5,377 bases of DNA from JBDSTZ01 sp039927975 (GTDB lineage: Bacteria; Pseudomonadota; Gammaproteobacteria; Burkholderiales; Burkholderiaceae_D): NCBI GenBank assembly GCA_039927975.1, contig JBDSTZ010000187.1, forward strand, positions 1 to 5,377, read 5' to 3'. A model generated the notes under the pieces. It searched no databases. It saw only the letters and a list, made by a program, of their open reading frames with translations, and had not been told where the DNA came from. Shown in pieces: positions 1 through 4,772 of the stretch. Numbering within the stretch: the first letter of the stretch is position 1; the number at the start of each line of letters is the position of its first letter. The position numbers were made by a program, and so were the translations under genes.

Positions 1-183
1 GTTCGCCAGCAGCGGCGCGAGCAACGGCGCGAACTTGGTGATCATATCAAAATACGCCAGCAGCGGGCTGCCGCCACGGTCGGACCTGACCAGCAGGCCA
101 GCGACCGCCAGCGCGCCGATCAGCAGCACGCCGAGCAGCATCCAGCGCAGCTCGCGCCACTCCTTGCGCAGCAGCGCGCCCAT
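1..183 (-). CDS. ABC transporter permease, N-terminal part (runs off the left edge)
   Basis: Only the first 61 residues are in the window. The protein begins MGALLRKEWRELRWMLLGV, a short cytoplasmic basic/amphipathic stretch followed by a hydrophobic segment at about residues 14-32. It then has a polar loop (RSDRGGS) and a second mostly hydrophobic region that reaches the edge. The 'LxRKEWRE' start before the first membrane helix is typical of ABC-2 type exporter permeases. The ATG lies inside a TGATG overlap with the stop of the ATPase gene, so the two are expected to be translationally coupled and to form one transporter in the inner membrane. The exported substrate cannot be told from this fragment. 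The permease identity is inferred from context and the N-terminal pattern, because the rest of the gene is outside the window. Confidence 0.8.
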   Translation of the reverse strand, partial: MGALLRKEWRELRWMLLGVLLIGALAVAGLLVRSDRGGSPLLAYFDMITKFAPLLAPLLAN

Positions 184-1037
184 CAGGCTGTCACGGCGTC
201 GGTGCGCGCGTAGGCGAGAAAAATGTCTTCGAGCGAGAGCGAGGCGGCGGCCACGCCGTCTGGCCATTGGGCCGCTTCCCAGGCCTCGGGCGCGGCGCGC
301 CAGACGTCGCCGCGCAGGCGCTCGAAGCCTTCGCCCGGCTCGAACGCCTGGCCGCCTTCGATGCGCCGCACGCTGGCGCGCAGCAGACCGACCTCGCCTT
401 CGAAGCGGGCCTGGCCGGCCTGCACGATGCCGACCCGCTGGGCCAGTTGTTCGACCTCGCCCACCAGATGCGAGGAGAACATCACGGTGGTGCCCTGCTG
501 GCGCTGGAGCGCCTGCAGCTGGTCGTTGAATTCGCGCCGCGCGACCGGATCGAGACCGGCGGTCGGCTCGTCGAGCAGCAGCAGTTCGGGACGCGGCGCC
601 AAGGCCAGCGCCAGGCCCAGCTTGGTGCGGGTGCCGCCCGACATCTCGGAGGCGCGGCGGTCGCGCGGTACGTTCAACAGCGCCAGCAATCGCAGGAATT
701 CGGCTCCGTCCCAGCGCGGATAGAAGTGGCCGACGAAGCGGCCAAGTTCATCGGCCGTCATCCAGGCGTAGTAGTTCGGTTCCTGGCAGACGTAGCCGAT
801 GCGCCGCTTGAGCGAGACCGGCACGCGCTTGACGACCGGCTCGCCCAGTAGTTCGATGGCGCCGCGGTCGGGCCGCAGTATGCCCATCAGCATTTTGAGG
901 GTGGTGGTCTTGCCGGCGCCGTTGCGGCCGAGGAAGCCGTACATTTCGCCTTGCCGGACGTCGAGCGAGAGGCCGTCGAGGGCGAGCACCTTGCCGAAGC
1001 GGTGGGTGATATTGTCCAACCGTACTGCGCTTGTCAT
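183..1037 (-). CDS. ABC transporter ATP-binding protein (YtrB/CcmA-like exporter ATPase)
   Basis: This 284-residue protein is a complete nucleotide-binding subunit that would power the permease encoded next to it. The motifs run in order: Walker A GRNGAGKT at residues 37-44, Q-loop Q85, a slightly unusual signature MSGGTRTK at 132-139 (T where the consensus has Q), Walker B LLLLDEP at 152-158, D-loop GLDP at 161-164 and the switch H190. The spacer region contains HFYPRWD (about 104-110), which I associate with YtrB-like ATPases of the COG1131 type. A C-terminal accessory region of about 90 residues ends in the usual SLEDIFLAYAR. The frame stays open upstream to 1100, but the start at 1037 is preferred: the protein then opens with the family-typical TSAVRLDNITHRFGK, and a good promoter has its -10 at 1077-1082, downstream of the longer start. 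The ribosome-binding site is weak (a GGGG run 8 nt before the ATG). The substrate is unknown. Confidence 0.93.
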   Translation of the reverse strand: MTSAVRLDNITHRFGKVLALDGLSLDVRQGEMYGFLGRNGAGKTTTLKMLMGILRPDRGAIELLGEPVVKRVPVSLKRRIGYVCQEPNYYAWMTADELGRFVGHFYPRWDGAEFLRLLALLNVPRDRRASEMSGGTRTKLGLALALAPRPELLLLDEPTAGLDPVARREFNDQLQALQRQQGTTVMFSSHLVGEVEQLAQRVGIVQAGQARFEGEVGLLRASVRRIEGGQAFEPGEGFERLRGDVWRAAPEAWEAAQWPDGVAAASLSLEDIFLAYARTDAVTA

Positions 1038-1076
1038 GCGGTTCGCCCCGTAAGTACTTGCCCTTGAGAGCGGACA

Positions 1077-1107
1077 ATTATACGGGGCAATATTAAGCAA
1101 TTAGCAA
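1077..1107 (-). promoter_or_regulatory. Candidate sigma70 promoter of the ABC exporter operon
   Basis: Read on the minus strand there is a perfect -10 hexamer TATAAT (1082 down to 1077) and a 4/6 -35 hexamer TTGCTA (1107 down to 1102), with a 19-bp spacer, which is slightly long. Transcription would begin near 1070 and leave a leader of about 33 nt before the ATG at 1037. The site sits in an AT-rich island (1076-1118) within very GC-rich DNA. The island also contains an imperfect direct repeat, AGCAATT (1096-1102) then AGCAAATT (1103-1110), overlapping the -35, which could bind a regulator. That last point is speculation. Confidence 0.6.
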
Positions 1108-1186
1108 ATTTATTTTCTCTTGACACATGTCGCGCGGTGGGTCGGGCGGATTACCATGCTGGCACAGCCATTTCGCAAAACCGACC

Positions 1187-2482
1187 ATGCCGCCACGCCT
1201 GCTCCCTGCCCTGCTCCCTGCCCTGCTGCTGTCCTGCGCTGCCCTGCTGGCGCCATTTGCGCAGGCCGCGCCGGCCTTCCCCGGCGCCCAGGGCGCGGCC
1301 GCCGACACCCCGGGCGGGCGCGGCGGCAAGATCATCCGCGTGACCACCCTCGCCGCCTCCGGTCCCGGCTCGCTGCTCGAAGCGTTGCGTACGCCCGGCC
1401 CGCGCACGGTGGTGTTTGAAGTCGGCGGCGTGATCGATTTCGGCCAGCGCGAAATCGCCATCCGCGAACCCTTTCTCACCGTCGCCGGGCAGACCGCGCC
1501 TTCGCCCGGCATCACCCTGGCGCGGGTCGGCATCATCGTGCAGACCCACGACGTGGTGCTGCGCCACCTGCGCGTGCGCACCGGGGTCGGCGCGGCGCAT
1601 GCGCAAAGCAAGTGGAGTCCGGACGCTCTGGCCACCGGCGCGGCGGCCAACGTGATCGTCGACCACTGCTCGCTGAGCTGGGCGATCGACGAAAACCTGT
1701 CGTCGTCCGGCGAGCGCTTTCGCGGCGCCACGCCGGACGACTGGCGCGCCAACACCTCGCACAACATCACCTTCAGTCACAACATCATCGCGGAGGGGCT
1801 GTCGCGGGCCAGCCATCCGAAAGGCGAGCATTCAAAAGGCTCGCTGATTCACGACAATGTGACGGGCATGCTCATTGTCGGCAATCTGTACGCCAGCAAC
1901 CACGAACGCAATCCCCTGTTCAAGGGCGGCGCGCGCGGCATGGTGGTCAACAACCTGATCTACAACCCGAGGGCACGCGCGGTCCATTACAACCTGGTGG
2001 CGGACGAATGGGAGGGCCATCCGTTCCAGACCGGCCAGCTGGCCCTGATCGGCAATGTGCTGCGCGCCGGCCCGTCGAGCGCCGCCAACCTGACACTGTT
2101 CCAGATGGGCGGCCAGGGCGACCTCGCGCTGTACGAGGAGGACAACCTGGCCTTCGACCGCGCCGGCAAGCCGCTGGCGATTGTCGGGCGCTTGAAGTCC
2201 GCCAGCGGCAAGGTGGTCGCGCTCGACAAGCCGGCGCTGCCGCCCGGGGTGGCGCCGCTGGCGGCCGCCGCCGTGCAGGCCAGCGTGCTGGCCAACGCCG
2301 GCGCGCGGCCGTGGGACCGCGACGCGGTCGACGCGCGCATCGTCGGCGAAGTGGTCGCTGGCGCCGGCCAGGTCATCGACAGCGAGGAACAGATCGGCGG
2401 CCAGCCGCAGCCGGCCGCCACGCGCGCGCCGTTCAACGAGGCCGAATGGGATCTGGCCAGCATGAGCCGGCGCACGCCGTGA
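1187..2482 (+). CDS. Secreted pectate lyase-like protein (polysaccharide lyase family 1 type, right-handed beta-helix)
   Basis: This 431-residue protein is predicted to cleave pectate or a related uronic-acid polymer by beta-elimination outside the cytoplasm. The signal peptide spans residues 1-27 (leucine/alanine-rich, likely cut after AQA). LLSC at 14-17 is a weak lipobox alternative. The mature protein opens with AFPGAQG...TPGGRGGKIIRVT and then VFEVGGVIDF and TVAGQTAPSPGITL, a pattern I recognise from bacterial PL1 lyases. VIVDHCSLSW (about 156-165) resembles the vWiDHcS calcium-site motif, and D168/E169 follow closely. ERNPLFKGG around R241 matches the RxPxxR catalytic motif, with K246 in place of the second Arg. 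The frame is open from 1127, but the start at 1187 is chosen because it puts the signal peptide at the N-terminus. Neither start has a clear Shine-Dalgarno. The exact substrate is uncertain. Confidence 0.85.
   Translation: MPPRLLPALLPALLLSCAALLAPFAQAAPAFPGAQGAAADTPGGRGGKIIRVTTLAASGPGSLLEALRTPGPRTVVFEVGGVIDFGQREIAIREPFLTVAGQTAPSPGITLARVGIIVQTHDVVLRHLRVRTGVGAAHAQSKWSPDALATGAAANVIVDHCSLSWAIDENLSSSGERFRGATPDDWRANTSHNITFSHNIIAEGLSRASHPKGEHSKGSLIHDNVTGMLIVGNLYASNHERNPLFKGGARGMVVNNLIYNPRARAVHYNLVADEWEGHPFQTGQLALIGNVLRAGPSSAANLTLFQMGGQGDLALYEEDNLAFDRAGKPLAIVGRLKSASGKVVALDKPALPPGVAPLAAAAVQASVLANAGARPWDRDAVDARIVGEVVAGAGQVIDSEEQIGGQPQPAATRAPFNEAEWDLASMSRRTP
1199..1222 (+). repeat. Two tandem 12-bp units in the lyase signal peptide
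   Basis: The unit CTGCTCCCTGCC occurs at 1199-1210 and again, identically, at 1211-1222, in frame. It encodes LLPA twice within the hydrophobic core of the signal peptide. A gain or loss of a unit would keep the frame and only change the length of the core. It is probably a slippage product in low-complexity leucine/alanine coding DNA. Confidence 0.85.
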
Positions 2483-2488
2483 TGACCG

Positions 2489-2497
2489 TGTGATAAT
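2489..2497 (+). promoter_or_regulatory. Candidate extended -10 promoter for the small secreted protein and capA-like gene
   Basis: TGTGATAAT carries the extended -10 TG (2489-2490) one base before a 5/6 hexamer, GATAAT (2492-2497). No convincing -35 is seen 16-18 bp upstream, which is tolerable for an extended -10 promoter. Transcription would begin near 2504, giving a leader of about 27 nt before the ATG at 2531. The site lies 6 nt after the lyase stop codon, so the downstream pair is probably transcribed on its own rather than only by read-through. Confidence 0.5.
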
Positions 2498-2530
2498 CTG
2501 CGCTCTCTTTTTATTGCCAGAAACCTCACC

Positions 2531-2935
2531 ATGCGCCTTCCTCTTTCGCCCGCCTTGTGCGCGCTGACCCTGTTCGCCGGCGCTTGCCAGGCGGCGCCGC
2601 TGCTGCGCTGCCAGATCGACCAGGGCGGCATCCTGCAAACCATCGAGGCGGCGCCGGTCGCCGATCCCTACACCGTCAAGGCGGTCGACATCAATGGCCG
2701 CTTCCGCTTCAAGGCGGTGGTGGTGGGCGACGCGCGCAAGGTCGAGTACGTGAAGCTGTATGTCTACAGCGCGCTCAAGCGCCAGCCGGTGCTGCTGCAG
2801 GAAGCGAAATACCTGGCGCCCTTGCCGAGCGCGACGGCGGCGCCGGACGCACTCACCGGGGTGCAGTATCTGTATTCGATCTCGCTCGAACGCGAACTCA
2901 AATACGGCTGCGCGCTGCTGGAGGTGGCGGCATGA
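2531..2935 (+). CDS. Small secreted protein of unknown function, coupled to the CapA-like gene
   Basis: I do not recognise this 134-residue protein as a member of a named family. It begins with a signal peptide of about 21 residues (MRLPLSPALCALTLFAGACQA, cut before APLL). The alternative is lipidation at C19, since AGAC is a weak lipobox. The mature part is about 113 residues with no membrane segment. It alternates hydrophobic and polar residues in beta-strand fashion (FRFKAVVV, VEYVKLYVY, VQYLYSISLE). It has two cysteines after the signal peptide, C27 near the mature N-terminus and C127 near the C-terminus, which could form a disulfide closing the fold. The stop overlaps the start of the next gene by ATGA, so the two are co-expressed and the protein may be a periplasmic partner of the CapA-like enzyme. 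No strong ribosome-binding site precedes the ATG. Confidence 0.8.
   Translation: MRLPLSPALCALTLFAGACQAAPLLRCQIDQGGILQTIEAAPVADPYTVKAVDINGRFRFKAVVVGDARKVEYVKLYVYSALKRQPVLLQEAKYLAPLPSATAAPDALTGVQYLYSISLERELKYGCALLEVAA
2920..2924 (+). promoter_or_regulatory. Ribosome-binding site of the capA-like gene
   Basis: GGAGG lies inside the last codons of the upstream gene, 7 nt before the ATG at 2932. It fixes the start of the CapA-like protein at the ATGA overlap and allows re-initiation by ribosomes finishing the small secreted protein. Confidence 0.8.
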
Positions 2936-3903
2936 AGACCCTGATGATGGCGGCGGCATTGGCCGCCTTGAACGCCGGCGCGCTCGCGCATGCCGAGGAA
3001 GCGGTGTCGATGGTGTTCGTCGGCGACATCAACCTGGACGACACGCCAGGCAAGGTGGTCAAGAGCGGGCGCGACCCGTTCGCGCCGCTGGCGGCCACCC
3101 TCGACCGCGCCGATATCCGCGTGGGCAATCTCGAATGCGTGGTGGCGACCACCGGTTCGCCCGAGCCGGACAAGCCCTACACCTTCCGCGCCCATCCGCG
3201 CACGTTGCCGCTGCTGGCCCGCCATTTCGACGCGCTGGCGCTGGCCAACAACCACTCGGGCGACTACGGTCCGGCGGCGTTCGGCGAAATGCTCGACCTG
3301 CTCGACAAGAAGAAGATCGCCTACTTCGGCGGCGGGCGCGACCTGGCCGCCGCGCACAAGCCGCTGATCGTCGAGCGCAAGGACTTGCGCATCGCGCTGC
3401 TCGGCTACAACGAATTTTTCCCGCGCAGTTTCGAGGCCGACTTTGACAAACCCGGCATCGCCTGGAGCGAGGATGAAATGGTCAGGCGCGACATCGCCGC
3501 CGCGCGCAGCACCTACCATGCCGACCTGGTCATTCCGATGATGCACTGGGGCTGGGAACACGAGCCGGCATCGAGCGCGCGCCAGCGCCAGCTGGCGCGC
3601 GTGATGATCGACGCCGGCGCCGACGCGGTGGTCGGCGGCCATCCGCACGTGACCCAGGATACCGAGCAGTATCGCGGCAAGCCAATCATCTACAGCCTGG
3701 GCAACTACCTGTTCGACGGCTTTAGCAATCCGGAAAGCACGACCGGCTGGATCCTGCACATGGATCTCGATCGCCAGGGTGTACGTGGCTGGCGCACCGA
3801 ATCGACCCGCATCGACAAGGAAGGCACGCCGCATCCGGCGCCGGCGCTGGGCGGGGCCTGCTGGGCGCGTGGGGACGACGCGGCGAAGGCGTGTCCGAAG
3901 TAA
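2932..3903 (+). CDS. CapA/PgsA-family secreted metallophosphatase-like protein
   Basis: This 323-residue protein belongs to the PGA_cap (CapA) family, which has a metallophosphatase fold and is named after a poly-gamma-glutamate capsule protein. The signal peptide spans residues 1-21 (cut after AHA). Family motifs follow in order: FVGDINLDD (metal-binding Asp), VGNLECVV, LALANNHSGDYG, MMHWGWEH, VVGGHPHVTQ (about 233-242) and IIYSLGNYLFD. All the expected Asp, Asn and His positions are present, so the enzyme looks intact. Unlike classical CapA it has no retained N-terminal membrane anchor, and no capBCD-type ligase genes are nearby. Capsule synthesis is therefore doubtful, and a periplasmic hydrolase role on an unknown substrate is as likely. 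It is coupled by ATGA to the small secreted protein. A 56-bp stretch (3631-3686) recurs as an orphan fragment after higA. Confidence 0.9.
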   Translation: MKTLMMAAALAALNAGALAHAEEAVSMVFVGDINLDDTPGKVVKSGRDPFAPLAATLDRADIRVGNLECVVATTGSPEPDKPYTFRAHPRTLPLLARHFDALALANNHSGDYGPAAFGEMLDLLDKKKIAYFGGGRDLAAAHKPLIVERKDLRIALLGYNEFFPRSFEADFDKPGIAWSEDEMVRRDIAAARSTYHADLVIPMMHWGWEHEPASSARQRQLARVMIDAGADAVVGGHPHVTQDTEQYRGKPIIYSLGNYLFDGFSNPESTTGWILHMDLDRQGVRGWRTESTRIDKEGTPHPAPALGGACWARGDDAAKACPK

Positions 3904-4038
3904 GACCGTCACTCATCAAGATTGAGGCGTGGATGTCCTCACGGGCCGGCATCGGCTTCGCGCCAGCCCAAGCAGGACTGCGCGTTGCAAGAGGATGATG
4001 CCGCTTGATGCGTGTGGCGTTACGCGCTACAATCAGCC
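3904..4038 (+). other. Intergenic region between the capA-like gene and higB
   Basis: No gene is supported in these 135 bases. There is no clear terminator for the capA-like gene: the best inverted match, GAGG...CCTC near 3923-3940, is only 4 bp with no T-run. The right-hand end holds the higB promoter. The left junction of the lower-GC HigBA module probably falls in this stretch, but no direct repeat or IS end marks it. Confidence 0.6.
4005..4033 (+). promoter_or_regulatory. higBA promoter, predicted leaderless or near-leaderless
   Basis: The -35 hexamer TTGATG (4005-4010, 4/6) and the -10 hexamer TACAAT (4028-4033, 5/6) are separated by exactly 17 bp. A start 6-7 nt after the -10 falls at 4039-4040, on the ATG of higB itself. 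The spacer contains a short inverted repeat, GCGT-T-ACGC (4017-4025). It is a plausible but unproven operator for HigA, which in this family represses its own operon by binding over the promoter. Confidence 0.65.
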
Positions 4039-4320
4039 ATGATAAAGTCTTTTCAGCACAAGGGATTGAAAGCTTTTTTCGAAACGGGGAGCATGGCCGG
4101 CATCCAGGTGGCCCACGCCCGGCGACTTGGGGCCATGTTGCGACGCCTGAACGAAAGCTCCAACGCCCAAGGCATGAACCTGCCCGGCTGGAAATTGCAT
4201 CCGTTAAAGGGACGCGAATTCAAGGGGCATTTTTCAGTTTGGGTTAGCGGCAACTGGCGCATGACGTTCACATTCGACGGCGTGGACGCCGTCCTCGTTG
4301 ATTATCATGATTACCACTGA
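4039..4320 (+). CDS. higB: HigB toxin, RelE-family ribosome-dependent mRNA interferase
   Basis: This 93-residue protein is nearly colinear with HigB toxins, which cut mRNA on translating ribosomes. It opens MIKSFQHKGLKAFFETG, continues with LPGWKLHPLKG (residues 48-58) and GNWRMTFTF (71-79), and ends DYHDYH. By family knowledge (the Proteus HigB type) the active-site residues correspond to H54, K57, R74, D91, Y92 and H93, all present, so the toxin looks functional. An upstream in-frame ATG at 4012 would add nine residues not seen in the family and would start before the -10 box, so 4039 is chosen. The gene precedes its antitoxin by 13 nt, the toxin-first order typical of higBA. GC is about 54% by hand count (153/282), against about 70% in sampled lines of the capA-like gene, which suggests acquisition by transfer. 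Confidence 0.94.
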   Translation: MIKSFQHKGLKAFFETGSMAGIQVAHARRLGAMLRRLNESSNAQGMNLPGWKLHPLKGREFKGHFSVWVSGNWRMTFTFDGVDAVLVDYHDYH

Positions 4321-4321
4321 G

Positions 4322-4327
4322 AAGGGG
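4322..4327 (+). promoter_or_regulatory. Ribosome-binding site of higA
   Basis: AAGGGG lies 6 nt before the ATG at 4334. It settles the start there rather than at the in-frame TTG (4298) or ATG (4307), both of which lie inside higB and would add residues not expected in HigA. The strong site contrasts with the lack of any leader for higB, which would favour antitoxin synthesis. Confidence 0.7.
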
Positions 4328-4333
4328 CCAACC

Positions 4334-4660
4334 ATGGCACGCATGTTTAACCCGCCGCACCCCGGCCTGACCCTGCGCGACGACGTCTTGCCGGCGCTTG
4401 GGCTGTCTGTCACCGAGGCCGCGCAACAACTTGACGTGAACCGCGTGACGCTTTCCCGTGTGCTCAATGGGCGCGCCGCCATTTCGCCCGAAATGGCCTT
4501 GCGCATCGAGGCGTGGCTGGGCGTGAAACGGGGCGGGGACGCTCGCCTATGGCTGGCAGAACAAAGCGCCTACGACATGTGGCAAGCAGAGCAGCGATTC
4601 AAGGCTGTACCGATGCGTGTTCAGTCAGCGCCCGAAGTTCGGGAGGAAGCGGTGGCCTGA
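4334..4660 (+). CDS. higA: HigA antitoxin, XRE-type helix-turn-helix repressor
   Basis: This 108-residue protein neutralises HigB and represses the operon. It begins MARMFNPPHPGLTLRDDVLPALGLSV, matching the HigA family signature (NPPHPG...LR.DVL..LGLSVTEAA). The helix-turn-helix lies at about residues 26-45: helix two is near TEAAQQL (27-33), and the recognition helix is near VTLSRVL (38-44), followed by NGRAAISPEMALRIE. The LWLAEQSAYDMWQAE segment (about 73-88) is the usual C-terminal dimer helix region. About 20 further residues form a less conserved tail (KAVPMRVQSAPEVREEAVA). It is co-transcribed with higB. The stop is only 8 nt before the orphan capA fragment. That tail ends in codons GCG GTG, which also occur just before the matched segment in capA, but a match of 7 bases is too short to mean much. 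Confidence 0.95.
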   Translation: MARMFNPPHPGLTLRDDVLPALGLSVTEAAQQLDVNRVTLSRVLNGRAAISPEMALRIEAWLGVKRGGDARLWLAEQSAYDMWQAEQRFKAVPMRVQSAPEVREEAVA

Positions 4661-4668
4661 AACCCGGG

Positions 4669-4724
4669 GTCGGCGGCCATCCGCATGTGACCCAGGATAC
4701 CGGGCAGTACCACGGCAAGCCGAT
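4669..4724 (+). pseudogene. Orphan internal fragment of a second capA-like gene
   Basis: These 56 bases align without gaps to 3631-3686 inside the upstream capA-like gene, 51/56 identical by hand alignment. Read in the same frame they encode 19 residues (VGGHPHVTQDT then GQYHGKPI), 17 of them the same as CapA residues 234-252. Of the five differences, three are synonymous (His, Tyr and Pro third positions) and two change the residue (Glu to Gly, Arg to His). The match stops sharply on both sides: the left flank is the end of higA and the right flank is a hairpin region. It has no start or other motifs, so it cannot be a working gene. It is a remnant of a duplicate or homologous capA-like gene, cut down on both sides. 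Confidence 0.85.
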
Positions 4725-4734
4725 TTGTGGCAGG

Positions 4735-4760
4735 CGGCGCGCCCGTTGCCAGGCGCGCCG
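4735..4760 (-). terminator. GC-rich hairpin downstream of the GH2 gene
   Basis: A perfect 9-bp stem, CGGCGCGCC (4735-4743) with GGCGCGCCG (4752-4760), encloses an 8-nt loop. It begins 12 nt after the stop codon of the minus-strand GH2 gene, where a terminator is expected. No T-run follows on either strand, so it is not a textbook intrinsic terminator. It may instead protect the 3' end of the mRNA or act for both converging units. Each arm contains the self-complementary octamer GGCGCGCC, so other foldings are possible. Confidence 0.5.
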
Positions 4761-4772
4761 AGATGAGGAAAA

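Noticed and set aside
1120..1125. Perfect TTGACA on the plus strand, just before the upstream possible lyase start at 1127
   Set aside because: No acceptable -10 hexamer lies 15-19 bp downstream. The nearest partial match (TACCAT, 1152-1157) is 26 bp away, so it is not called a promoter.
1127..1186. Upstream extension of the lyase reading frame (20 extra residues from 1127)
   Set aside because: The extension would put a polar stretch in front of a clear signal peptide and has no ribosome-binding site.
1832..2959. Long open frame of 375 residues on the minus strand opposite the lyase and the small secreted gene
   Set aside because: It spans two well-supported plus-strand genes, has low-complexity composition and has no domain signal.
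2764..3912. Long open frame of 382 residues on the minus strand opposite the capA-like gene
   Set aside because: Its arginine- and alanine-rich translation has no recognisable motifs and mirrors an intact family member on the plus strand. Such antisense frames are common in high-GC DNA.
4012..4038. Earlier ATG for higB at 4012
   Set aside because: It would add nine residues not found in HigB and would start before the -10 box of the best promoter.
3904..4038. IS ends, attachment site or CRISPR-like repeats at the left HigBA junction
   Set aside because: No terminal inverted repeats, target-site duplications or regularly spaced repeats could be found by eye here or around 4661-4772.
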